A DNA stretch of 38,243 nucleotides, from positions 1 to 38,243 of the forward strand of contig UCBZ01000039.1 in assembly GCA_900470775.1 (NCBI GenBank). Reading direction: 5' to 3'. Shown here in pieces: positions 1 through 7,473 of the stretch (positions within the stretch are counted from its first letter, which is position 1; each line of letters starts with the position of its first letter). The notes under the pieces are model-generated. The model had not been told where the DNA came from. It saw only the letters and a program-made list of their open reading frames with translations, and searched no databases. The position numbers and the translations under genes were made by a program. Source of the DNA: Hyphomicrobiales bacterium. GTDB taxonomy: Bacteria > Pseudomonadota > Alphaproteobacteria > Rhizobiales > Beijerinckiaceae.

Positions 1-39
1 AACAGCCGCGCCAGCGACTCCGGCTGGGAAGAGTTCTGA
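1..39 (+). CDS. C-terminal tail of a probable methyl-accepting chemoreceptor (partial)
   Basis: Frame 1 reads 12 codons, NSRASDSGWEEF, and then TGA at 37-39. The rest of the gene lies before the window. The last five residues, GWEEF, fit the aromatic-x-x-aromatic C-terminal pentapeptide (family of NWETF) that binds CheR/CheB in chemoreceptors, and it is placed exactly at the stop. That is the only evidence, so the identity is inferred. The tail is convergent with the globin gene, with 22 bases between the two stops. No terminator hairpin is seen between them. Confidence 0.45.
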   Translation, partial: NSRASDSGWEEF

Positions 40-61
40 CGAAACCTGAACGGGCTGCGTT

Positions 62-487
62 TCAGGCGGCGCGGCCCGCCGCCATCATGGTGTTGGCTAT
101 TTCGGTATAAAGCGACGTCCAGGCGCGTTCGATTTCGGGCGTGAAGCCCGCGCCGAGAGACGTTCGCAACGTCCAGATCAGCGCCTCTCCGACATAGTGG
201 TAGTGCCGTTCCTGGACGCGGTAGCCGCGATGGCTTCTGCCCAGCTTCCGCAGCAAGACGGTCAGGCCTCCGGGATCATTCAGCGCCGCCAGCGCGACGG
301 TCAGCATCTCCATCAGCTTCACGCCTTGCGCTGCGATATCGCCCTTGAACAGAGGTTTCACCTCGGGGGCGATCTCGAAAAGACGCCCGTAGAACATTGC
401 CGCCGTCTCGCTCCTGCGGCGATGCAGCTGCGCGAAGCTCTCCCTGACCAGGGTGACGTCGTCCTTGGTCATCGTATCCTCGATCAT
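62..487 (-). CDS. Single-domain bacterial globin
   Basis: A 141-residue haem globin, the usual length for single-domain haemoglobins related to the Vitreoscilla protein. Visible marks are FYGRLF and PEVKPLF in helices B-C (residues 32-47), a glutamine at residue 54 in the distal E7 position, and His86 in GRSHRGY as the proximal F8 ligand, followed by HYHYVGEAL as in other bacterial globins. I chose the ATG at 487 because GGGGAG lies just upstream on the minus strand; a longer reading frame to 640 has no globin similarity in its extra residues. It carries no reductase or signalling domain. Likely roles are oxygen or nitric oxide binding in the cytoplasm. It is convergent with a chemoreceptor tail, so a link to aerotaxis is possible but unproven. 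Confidence 0.85.
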   Translation of the reverse strand: MIEDTMTKDDVTLVRESFAQLHRRRSETAAMFYGRLFEIAPEVKPLFKGDIAAQGVKLMEMLTVALAALNDPGGLTVLLRKLGRSHRGYRVQERHYHYVGEALIWTLRTSLGAGFTPEIERAWTSLYTEIANTMMAAGRAA

Positions 488-730
488 GGCGTCACTCCCC
501 GATTGTCGGATTTCTGAGCAGCCGCGAACCGCCACGGTTGACCTGGAGATTCTCTCTCCCGCAATCGTAACATGAAACGGGCCAAGCCCTCTTCGGCGGC
601 ACAGTCCATGGTGAGCCCGCACAGCCATCGACAGGCGCATGCCGGCCCGATTATGCAGGACGGGTCCAACGCGAGGGCGGCCCGCATATTGCGTGCCTGC
701 CCACCTGACATGCCTTCATGGAGATGATCG

Positions 731-1960
731 ATGAGCAGCAACCTCCGGATCGACGGCGCCCGGCTGGCGTCTCGGCTCACCGCGCTCTCGGCCATCGGCG
801 CCACGCCGGAGGGCGGCTGCCGTCGCCTTGCCCTCAGCGATGAGGACAAGCAGGGTCGCGACTGGCTGGTCGGACAAATGCAGGCGCTCGGTCTCGATGT
901 GAAGATCGATGCGATCGGCAACATCGTCGGCATCCTGAAGGGCCGGGAGGACGGGCCGGCCGTCATCATGGGCTCGCATATCGACACGGTCGGCACCGGC
1001 GGCCGCTTCGACGGCGCGCTCGGCGTCGTTGCTGGCGTCGAGGTGCTGGCGACTTTGCGCGATGCCGGCCTGACCCCCAAGCGCGACATGGCCGTGATCG
1101 CTTTCACCAATGAGGAGGGCGCGCGCTTCCACCCTGATATGCTCGGCTCTTATGTCTGGGCCGGCGGCATGAGCGTCGTGGCCGCCCATGCGGAGCTCGA
1201 CGCCGATGGCGCGGTGCTCGGGACCGAGCTCAAGCGCATCGGCTATGAGGGGCCCGAGCAGCCCGGTTTCCTGCCGGCGCATGCCTATCTCGAAATGCAT
1301 ATCGAGCAGGGGCCGGTGCTGGAGAGCGAAGGCGGCGGGCTTGGAGCCGTCACCGGCATCCAGGCGATCTGCTGGCTCGAACTCACGCTCAAGGGCCGCC
1401 CGAGCCATGCCGGCACGACGCCGATGGCCTATCGCAAGGATCCGGGGCTGGCTGCGGCGCGCATCAACATCTTCGCCAATGAGGTGACCAAGACGATTCC
1501 GGGCCAGCTCGCCAATTCCGGCGTGATCCGGGTGCAGCCGGCCAACGTCAACGTCGTCCCCGAGACGGTGATCATGACGCTCGACCTGCGAAACCCGCTC
1601 GACGCGCCACTGGCGCAGGCGGAAGCCGCGGTTCGGGCCTTCTGCGCCGAACTGTCGGCGCGCGACGGCATCGAGATCGCTTTCCGCGACCTCGCCCGCT
1701 TCCCGGCAACGCCCTTCGCGGAGGAGCTCATCGCCGGCATGGAGCAAAGCGCCGCCGAACTCGGCCTGCCGATCCGACGCATGATCTCCGGCGCCGGCCA
1801 TGATGCGCAGATGATGTCGCGGGTCTGTCCGACCGCGATGGTCTTCATTCCTTCGATCGGCGGGCTCTCGCACAACCCGGCCGAGTTCAGCACTGACGAG
1901 GACATGACCGCCGGCGCGAACGTGCTGCTGTCTGCGGCATGGCGTGTCGCGAATGCGTAG
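731..1960 (+). CDS. M20-family Zn-dependent N-carbamoyl-L-amino acid hydrolase / allantoate amidohydrolase
   Basis: A 409-residue cytoplasmic amidase of the hydantoinase/carbamoylase branch of peptidase family M20, full length for the family. The two-metal site is readable: His83 in GSHIDTV, Asp94 in FDGALGV, Glu128-Glu129 in NEEGARF, His190 in HIEQGP and His381 in SHNPAEF. His226 in PSHAGTTPM and His357 in GAGHDA fit the substrate-binding histidines. It removes a carbamoyl or ureido group to give the free amino acid, ammonia and CO2. The substrate could be an N-carbamoyl-L-amino acid, ureidopropionate, allantoate or ureidoglycolate, and the sequence alone does not decide. The ATG has GGAG seven bases upstream. 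It is followed 36 bases later by an amidase and then an importer, which supports a role in scavenging amides and ureido compounds. Confidence 0.85.
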   Translation: MSSNLRIDGARLASRLTALSAIGATPEGGCRRLALSDEDKQGRDWLVGQMQALGLDVKIDAIGNIVGILKGREDGPAVIMGSHIDTVGTGGRFDGALGVVAGVEVLATLRDAGLTPKRDMAVIAFTNEEGARFHPDMLGSYVWAGGMSVVAAHAELDADGAVLGTELKRIGYEGPEQPGFLPAHAYLEMHIEQGPVLESEGGGLGAVTGIQAICWLELTLKGRPSHAGTTPMAYRKDPGLAAARINIFANEVTKTIPGQLANSGVIRVQPANVNVVPETVIMTLDLRNPLDAPLAQAEAAVRAFCAELSARDGIEIAFRDLARFPATPFAEELIAGMEQSAAELGLPIRRMISGAGHDAQMMSRVCPTAMVFIPSIGGLSHNPAEFSTDEDMTAGANVLLSAAWRVANA

Positions 1961-1996
1961 GCGAGATGTTCGCAACGACGTAGACAGGATAGGCCC

Positions 1997-3409
1997 ATGA
2001 CGACAATCGCCTCGCTTTCCGCAGCCGAACTCGGCCCGCTCTTCGCCAGCCGCGAGCTCTCGCCCGTCGATGTCGCCAGGGACGCGCTCGAGCGGATCGA
2101 GCGCTTCGAGCCGCAGATCAACGCCTTCGTGGTGCGCGATGCCGCCACCACGCTCGCCATGGCCGAGGCCTCGCAGGCGCGCTGGCTGAAGGGCGAGCCG
2201 CTGGGACCTCTCGACGGCGTGCCCGTCACCATCAAGGACAATATCGGCATCGCCGGCTGGCCGATGCGCCGCGGTTCCGCCGTGGCGTCCGACGCGCCCT
2301 TTGCCGAGGACGCGCCGGCAGCCGCGCGCCTGCGAGAGGCGGGCACCGTCTTCCTCGGCAAGACGACGATGCCGGAATATGGCTGGAAGGGCGTCGGCGA
2401 TTCCCCGCTCTCAGGCATCACCCGCAATCCCTGGAATATCGCCACCGGCCCCGGCGGCTCCTCCGCGGGCGCGGCCTCCTGCGCGGCGCTGAACCTCGGC
2501 TGCATCCATATCGGCACGGATGGTGCCGGTTCGGTGCGCATCCCCGCAGCGTTTACAGGCGTCGTCGGCCTGAAGCCGACCTATGGCCGCGTCCCGGCTT
2601 GGCCGGTTTCGACCATGGGATTCCTTGCCCATCTCGGGCCGTTGACCCGCACCGTCGCCGACACCGCGCTCGCGATGAACGCGATCGGCCGGCCCGATAT
2701 CCGCGACATGACCGCGATGATCGACCGTGCGCCGGACTATGTCGACGGCCTCAAGGGCGGCGTGAAGGGCCTGCGCATTGCCTGGTCGCCGAAACTTGGG
2801 GGCAATGTCACGGTCGATCCCGAGATCGCGGCGCTGACGCAAAGCGCGGCGATGGCCTTCCGCGACCTCGGCGCCAGCGTCGAGGAGGTCGATCCGGGAT
2901 TCGGGGACCCGATCGAGACGCTGATGACGATCTGGTCGGCGGGCGCTGCACTTGCATTGCGCAGCGCCGGCCCGGCCGAGCGGGCGCGCATGGATCCGGG
3001 CCTCGTCGCGGTGGCGCAGCAGGGCGAACGCGTCTCGGGTGCGACTTACGTCGATGCGCTGCTGAACCAGCGCAATGCGCTTGCGCACAAGATGGCGCAA
3101 TTTCATGCACGCTTCGATCTGCTGCTGACGCCGACCTTGCCGCTACCGGCCTTCGCCGTCGGCACCAATACACCGACCCATGGCGCCTATGGCGACGACT
3201 GGACGCGCTGGACGCCCTTTACCTACCCGTTCAACATCACCCAGGCCCCCGCGATCTCGCTGCCCTGCGGGCTGACCAGCGCCGGCCTGCCGGCGGGGCT
3301 TCAGGTGGTCGGCGCCTTCGGTCGCGACGCTCTGGTGCTGCGCGCTGCGGCAGCCTTCGAGGCGGCCAGGCCCTTCGCCAGGATCGACACGCCGGTCGGC
3401 CTCGCGTGA
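1997..3409 (+). CDS. Amidase-signature family amidase
   Basis: A 470-residue amidase of the GatA/amidase-signature family. The Ser-cisSer-Lys triad can be placed: Lys80 in VTIKDN, Ser155/156 in GPGGSSAGAAS, and the nucleophile Ser179 in GTDGAGSVR followed by IPAAFTGVVGLKPTYGRVP. It hydrolyses a carboxamide to the acid and ammonia. There is no GatB or GatC partner nearby, so it is a catabolic amidase and not the tRNA amidotransferase subunit. The start follows AGGA/AGG at 1986-1993. It lies 36 bases after the M20 hydrolase and ends 5 bases before a perfect hairpin, so the two amidohydrolases probably form one transcript. The substrate is unknown. Confidence 0.85.
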   Translation: MTTIASLSAAELGPLFASRELSPVDVARDALERIERFEPQINAFVVRDAATTLAMAEASQARWLKGEPLGPLDGVPVTIKDNIGIAGWPMRRGSAVASDAPFAEDAPAAARLREAGTVFLGKTTMPEYGWKGVGDSPLSGITRNPWNIATGPGGSSAGAASCAALNLGCIHIGTDGAGSVRIPAAFTGVVGLKPTYGRVPAWPVSTMGFLAHLGPLTRTVADTALAMNAIGRPDIRDMTAMIDRAPDYVDGLKGGVKGLRIAWSPKLGGNVTVDPEIAALTQSAAMAFRDLGASVEEVDPGFGDPIETLMTIWSAGAALALRSAGPAERARMDPGLVAVAQQGERVSGATYVDALLNQRNALAHKMAQFHARFDLLLTPTLPLPAFAVGTNTPTHGAYGDDWTRWTPFTYPFNITQAPAISLPCGLTSAGLPAGLQVVGAFGRDALVLRAAAAFEAARPFARIDTPVGLA

Positions 3410-3414
3410 CGATC

Positions 3415-3457
3415 GCTCGTGCCGGCGCCTGCCAATGAAGCAGGCGCCGGCACGAGC
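3415..3457 (+). terminator. Perfect 18-bp GC-rich hairpin after the amidase gene
   Basis: Bases 3415-3432 and 3440-3457 are perfect reverse complements around a 7-base loop (CAATGAA), starting five bases after the amidase stop. No T-run follows, so it is not a textbook intrinsic terminator. It may still end the transcript with Rho or protect the mRNA 3' end. Confidence 0.6.
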
Positions 3458-3613
3458 CGCTGAATGGCGCTGCTGCAACCTGCGAAATATTTTTCTCCGC
3501 TCCAATCCAGCCCAGCAGCCCCAATCCGGCGGCAAACTCTCAACCGGTTCCGTTTGGCACGAAGCGTGCAGGCAGTTGGCCGCCTGCGGATGGCCGGTCA
3601 GACGAGTTGTCAC

Positions 3614-3630
3614 GGCAGAATTTTTCTGCC
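3614..3630. promoter_or_regulatory. Palindrome upstream of the solute-binding protein gene (operator candidate)
   Basis: GGCAGAA (3614-3620), TTT, TTCTGCC (3624-3630) form a 17-bp palindrome 55 bases before the start of the binding-protein gene. Its position and size fit a repressor or activator site for the importer operon. No cognate regulator is encoded in the window. Confidence 0.35.
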
Positions 3631-3684
3631 CAAACTCGCGCCAAGGTCGCCCGTATAGAGGTTGCCGTTTCAGGGGAGAGATCG

Positions 3685-5283
3685 ATGGACCGCAGAACAT
3701 TTCTGAAAGCCGCCGCGGGGACCGGCGCATTGGCAGCCAGCGGTGGGCTTGCGATGCCGGCCCTCTCGCAAGGCGCCGCGGCGAAGACCCTGCGCTTCGT
3801 GCCCCAGGCGAACCTCGCCAATTTCGACCCGATCTGGGGCACGCAATACGTCGTCCGCAACGCGGCCCTGCTGGTCTGGGACACGCTTTACGGCATCGAT
3901 TCGAACTTCCAGCCGAAGCGTCAGATGACGTCGGGCGAGGAAGTCTCCGCCGACGGGCTGGTCTGGACCTTCAAGCTGCGTCCGGGCCTGAAATTCCATG
4001 ACGGCGCGCCGGTGACCTCCAAGGACGTGGTCCAGAGCCTGAAGCGCTGGCAGGCTCGCGACCCGATGGGCCTGATGATCAAGGCGATCGAGAACGAACT
4101 CGTCGCCGTCGACGACACGACCTTCAAATGGTCGCTGAAGCAGCCCTATCCCAAGATGCTGTTCGCGCTCGGCAAGAACAACTCGCCCTGCACCTTCATC
4201 ATGCCCGAGCGCATCGCGAAGACCGATCCCTTCACCCAGATCACCGAGTATATCGGCTCCGGCCCGATGAAGTTCGTGCGCAACGAATGGGTCCCCGGCG
4301 CCAAGGCGGTGTTCGAGAAATTCGCCGACTACGTCCCGCGCGACGAGCCTGCCTCCTGGCTCTCCGGCGGCAAGAAGATGCTGCTCGATCGCATCGAATG
4401 GGTGATCATGCCCGATGCCGCGACGGCCGCCGCCGCGCTTCAGAACGGCGAAGTCGACTGGTGGGAGACCGCGCTCTCCGATCTCGTGCCGATCCTCAAG
4501 AGGAACGCCAACATCAACGTCGATATCGGCGATCCGCTGGGCAATATCGGCGCCTTCCGCATGAACCACCTGCATCCGCCCTTCAACAATGTGAAGGTGC
4601 GGCAAGCCGTGATGACGGCGCTGAATCAGGAAGACTACATGCGCTCGATCGTCGGCGACGACGACAAGCTCTGGAAGGAGATGGGCGGCTTCTTCACGCC
4701 CGGCACGCCGCTCTACACCGAAGAGGGCGGTGCCATGATGAAGGCGAAGAACGTCGCCGCCGCCAAGAAGCTGCTCGCCGAGTCCGGCTACAAGGACGAG
4801 CCTGTCGTCTGCGTCGTCGCGCAGGACATGGCCGCGACCAAGTCGATGGGCGACGTCACCGCCGAGCTGCTCAAGAGCATCGGCCTGAAGGTCGATTTCG
4901 TTGCGACCGACTGGGGCACGACCGGCGCCCGCCGCGCCCAGAAGACCCCGCCCGGCCAGGGCGGCTGGAACATGTTTCACACCTGGCATGCCGGTGCCGA
5001 CTGCGTGAACCCCGCTTCCTACACCGCGGTTCGCGCCAATGGCGAGAAGGCCTGGTTCGGCTGGCCGGACGTGCCGGCGGTCGAGACCGAGGTGACGAAC
5101 TGGTTCAACGCCAAGGACGTCGCCGAAGAAAAGGCGGTCATGGGCCGGCTCAACACCGCGGCTGTGCAGAACGTCGTCTACTGCCCGACCGGCTTCTATC
5201 TCGGCTACCAGGCCTGGCGGAAGAACGTCTCGGGCGTCACCAGCGGGCCCTTCCCGGTCCTCTGGGGCGTGTCGAAGGCCTGA
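3685..5283 (+). CDS. ABC transporter solute-binding protein, family 5 (peptide/nickel type), Tat-exported
   Basis: A 532-residue periplasmic binding protein of the DppA/OppA family. The N-terminus MDRRTFLKAAAG is a twin-arginine signal, with an Ala-rich core and probable cleavage after residues PALSQ near residue 29. The mature part has the family pattern LRFVPQANLANFDPIW, then LKFHDGAPVTSKDVVQSL, and late FRMNHLHPPFNNVKVRQAV, typical of SBP_bac_5. I use the ATG at 3685 because GGGGAGAG lies at 3673-3680. An upstream in-frame start at 3607 would bury the Tat motif. It heads an operon with two permeases and a D-carbamoylase, so the ligand may be a peptide-like or N-carbamoyl compound (inference). 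No ATP-binding subunit is encoded beside it. Confidence 0.85.
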   Translation: MDRRTFLKAAAGTGALAASGGLAMPALSQGAAAKTLRFVPQANLANFDPIWGTQYVVRNAALLVWDTLYGIDSNFQPKRQMTSGEEVSADGLVWTFKLRPGLKFHDGAPVTSKDVVQSLKRWQARDPMGLMIKAIENELVAVDDTTFKWSLKQPYPKMLFALGKNNSPCTFIMPERIAKTDPFTQITEYIGSGPMKFVRNEWVPGAKAVFEKFADYVPRDEPASWLSGGKKMLLDRIEWVIMPDAATAAAALQNGEVDWWETALSDLVPILKRNANINVDIGDPLGNIGAFRMNHLHPPFNNVKVRQAVMTALNQEDYMRSIVGDDDKLWKEMGGFFTPGTPLYTEEGGAMMKAKNVAAAKKLLAESGYKDEPVVCVVAQDMAATKSMGDVTAELLKSIGLKVDFVATDWGTTGARRAQKTPPGQGGWNMFHTWHAGADCVNPASYTAVRANGEKAWFGWPDVPAVETEVTNWFNAKDVAEEKAVMGRLNTAAVQNVVYCPTGFYLGYQAWRKNVSGVTSGPFPVLWGVSKA

Positions 5284-5292
5284 CATCTCGGA

Positions 5293-5316
5293 ATGGGGGC
5301 GCGTTGCCGCCCCCAT
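5293..5316 (+). repeat. Hairpin between binding-protein and permease genes
   Basis: ATGGGGGCG (5293-5301) and CGCCCCCAT (5308-5316) are perfect complements around six bases, ten bases after the binding-protein stop. There is no T-run. Such structures in ABC operons commonly stabilise the upstream message, so that the binding protein is made in excess over the permeases. Confidence 0.6.
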
Positions 5317-5367
5317 GACGATCCGGGCTCGCGCGCGTCACGCGCTGCGCTCCCGCTCTTTCACCTC

Positions 5368-5390
5368 GCCGGGCCGATGACGGGCCCGGC
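5368..5390 (+). repeat. Second hairpin in the same intergenic space
   Basis: GCCGGGCC (5368-5375) and GGCCCGGC (5383-5390) pair perfectly around GATGACG. With the hairpin at 5293-5316 it fills much of the 151-base space between the binding-protein and permease genes. There is no T-run, so partial transcription polarity or mRNA processing is more likely than full termination. Confidence 0.5.
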
Positions 5391-5434
5391 GCAGCCAGAC
5401 ACCGGATCGAACGAAAAAGGGCTGGAAAGCCGCA

Positions 5435-6376
5435 ATGTTAGCCTTCATCGTCAGACGGATCATCACGACCATCCCCGTGATGGCATTCGTGGCCCTGTTC
5501 GTCTTCTCGCTTCTCTATATCGCGCCGGGCGATCCGGCCGCGGTCATCGCCGGCGACCAGGCCTCGCCTGCGGACGTCGAGCGCATCCGCGCCAGCCTGG
5601 GGCTCGACCGGCCCTACCTCGTGCGCTTCGCCGAATGGTCCTTCCGCGTGCTGCAGGGTGATCTCGGTACTTCGATCTTCACCTCGCTGCCGGTGACGCA
5701 ACTCATCGCGCAGCGCATCGAGCCGACTCTGTCGCTGATGGTGCTGACGCTGATCTTCGCTGTCACCATCGCCGTGCCGATGGGCGTCATCGCCGCCTGG
5801 AAGGCCGGAAGCTGGATCGATCGCGGCGCCATGGCTTTCGCCGTCTTCGGCTTCTCGGTGCCGGTCTTCGTCGTCGGCTACCTGCTGGCCTATGTCTTCG
5901 CGCTGCAGCTCGACTGGGTGCCGGTGCAAGGCTATACACCGCTTTCGCAGGGGTTCTGGCCCTGGTTCAAGAACCTGATCCTGCCTGCCGTGACGCTGGG
6001 GCTGGTCTACATCGCGCTGATCGCGCGCATCACCCGCGCCACCATGCTCGAAGTGCTGCAGCAGGACTATGTCCGCACGGCGCAGGCCAAGGGCGTCGGC
6101 CAGCGTGAGGTTCTCTTCCTCCATGCGCTCAAGAACGCCGCCGTGCCGATCGTCACGATCATCGGCATCGGCATCGCGCTCCTGATCGGCGGCGCGGTTG
6201 TCACCGAGAGCGTCTTTGCCATTCCCGGCCTCGGCCGGCTCACCGTCGATGCCATCCTGCGGCGCGACTATCCGGTCATCCAGGGCGTCGTGCTGATGTT
6301 CAGCCTCGTCTACGTGCTGGTGAACCTGCTCATCGACCTGACCTACACCCTCGTCGATCCGAGGATACGCTATTGA
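5435..6376 (+). CDS. ABC transporter permease, DppB/OppB type
   Basis: A 313-residue inner-membrane permease. It starts with MLAFIVRRIITTIPVMAFVALFVF, the usual first membrane segment, followed by the conserved periplasmic part APGDPAAVIAG, and has about six membrane segments. The EAA coupling region reads around residues 198-235 (MLEVLQQDYVRTAQAKG, then ALKNAAVPIVTIIG), and the end LVDPRIRY is typical of DppB. GGAAAG at 5424-5429 precedes the ATG. Its stop overlaps the start of the next permease, so the pair is translationally coupled. It would form the channel with the next gene product and receive ligand from the binding protein encoded at 3685. Confidence 0.9.
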   Translation: MLAFIVRRIITTIPVMAFVALFVFSLLYIAPGDPAAVIAGDQASPADVERIRASLGLDRPYLVRFAEWSFRVLQGDLGTSIFTSLPVTQLIAQRIEPTLSLMVLTLIFAVTIAVPMGVIAAWKAGSWIDRGAMAFAVFGFSVPVFVVGYLLAYVFALQLDWVPVQGYTPLSQGFWPWFKNLILPAVTLGLVYIALIARITRATMLEVLQQDYVRTAQAKGVGQREVLFLHALKNAAVPIVTIIGIGIALLIGGAVVTESVFAIPGLGRLTVDAILRRDYPVIQGVVLMFSLVYVLVNLLIDLTYTLVDPRIRY

Positions 6377-7287
6377 CGATGCAAACCTCACTCCCGGCCC
6401 CGTCCGCGCTGGCGGCTGCGGCTGAACCCGGCATCAAGCCGACGCTCGGCCGTTTGACCCGCTTCCGGCGCTATCTGCGCCGCCATCCCTCCGTGCTGAT
6501 CGGCGGTTCGCTGCTCGCGCTGATGGCGCTGATCGGCCTCCTTGCGCCGTTGCTCTGGACGGTCGATCCGACGGCGATCGCAACCTCCCGGCGCACCCGC
6601 GTGCCCTCCGAGCTCTACTGGTTCGGCACCGACATGCTTGGCCGCGACATCTACTCCCGCGTGGTCTACGGCGCGCGCGTCTCGCTGGTCGTCGGCTTCA
6701 GCGTGGCGATCCTCTCCTCGGTGATCGGCCTCTCCATCGGGCTCTTCGCTGGTTTCGTGCGCTGGGCTGACGGCATCGTCATGCGGATCATCGACGGCAT
6801 GATGTCGATCCCGCCGATCCTGCTCGCCATCGCCCTGATGGCCCTGACCCGCGGCTCGATCCAGAACGTCATCATCGCGATCACCGTCGCAGAGATTCCT
6901 CGCGTCGCCCGCCTCGTGCGCGGCGTCGTGCTGTCGCTGCGCGAGCAGCCCTATGTCGAGGCTGCGATCGCCAACGGCGCCCGCACGCCACGCATCATCT
7001 TCCGCCACATCCTGCCCAACACCTTCGCGCCGATGAGCGTGCAGGCGACCTATATCTGCGCCAGCGCCATGATCATCGAGGCGATCTTGTCCTTCATCGG
7101 CGCCGGCATTCCGCCGGCGACGCCGTCCTGGGGCAACATCATGGCGGAGGGGCGCGCTCTCTGGCAGGTCAAGCCGCACATCATCCTGTTCCCGGCGATC
7201 TTCCTCTCGATCACCGTGCTCGCCGTGAACCTGCTGGGCGACGGCCTGCGCGACTCGCTCGATCCGCGCCTCGCCAAGGCGCTCTGA
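6373..7287 (+). CDS. ABC transporter permease, DppC/OppC type
   Basis: A 304-residue inner-membrane permease of the DppC family. The N-terminal cytoplasmic stretch leads to the first membrane segment near residues 35-58 (VLIGGSLLALMALIGLLAPLL), then the family motif ELYWFGTDMLGRDIYSRVVYGARVS is spread over residues 78-102. The EAA region is near residues 195-220 (VEAAIANGARTPRIIFRHILPN), and the protein ends LGDGLRDSLDPRLAKAL. Two starts are possible: TTG at 6373, overlapping the previous stop and seven bases after GAGGA, or ATG at 6379. It pairs with the DppB-type protein. No ATPase gene follows; a D-carbamoylase comes next after 186 bases. Confidence 0.9.
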   Translation: MTMQTSLPAPSALAAAAEPGIKPTLGRLTRFRRYLRRHPSVLIGGSLLALMALIGLLAPLLWTVDPTAIATSRRTRVPSELYWFGTDMLGRDIYSRVVYGARVSLVVGFSVAILSSVIGLSIGLFAGFVRWADGIVMRIIDGMMSIPPILLAIALMALTRGSIQNVIIAITVAEIPRVARLVRGVVLSLREQPYVEAAIANGARTPRIIFRHILPNTFAPMSVQATYICASAMIIEAILSFIGAGIPPATPSWGNIMAEGRALWQVKPHIILFPAIFLSITVLAVNLLGDGLRDSLDPRLAKAL

Positions 7288-7473
7288 CGCGAGGCGTCGA
7301 ACAACCTCTCCGGGCGCCCCATGCGCCGGGAGCAGTCCATCCCCACGATGGCCGGCGCTTGACGCGCCGTCCATGCCGAGCCGAGCATCCACCATGCCTG
7401 ACGATGAAGCCGCTCCCGATCGGGACCCGCGCAACGCGCCCGTGATCCCGTCTTCATTGATGGAGAGCGCCCG

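Noticed and set aside
716..1975. Long minus-strand frame opposite the M20 hydrolase
   Set aside because: Antisense reading of a high-GC gene, rich in Arg, His and Asp without domains. Similar long antisense frames at 3670-5316, 5438-6391, 6388-7752, 22143-23864 and 27394-28644 are rejected for the same reason.
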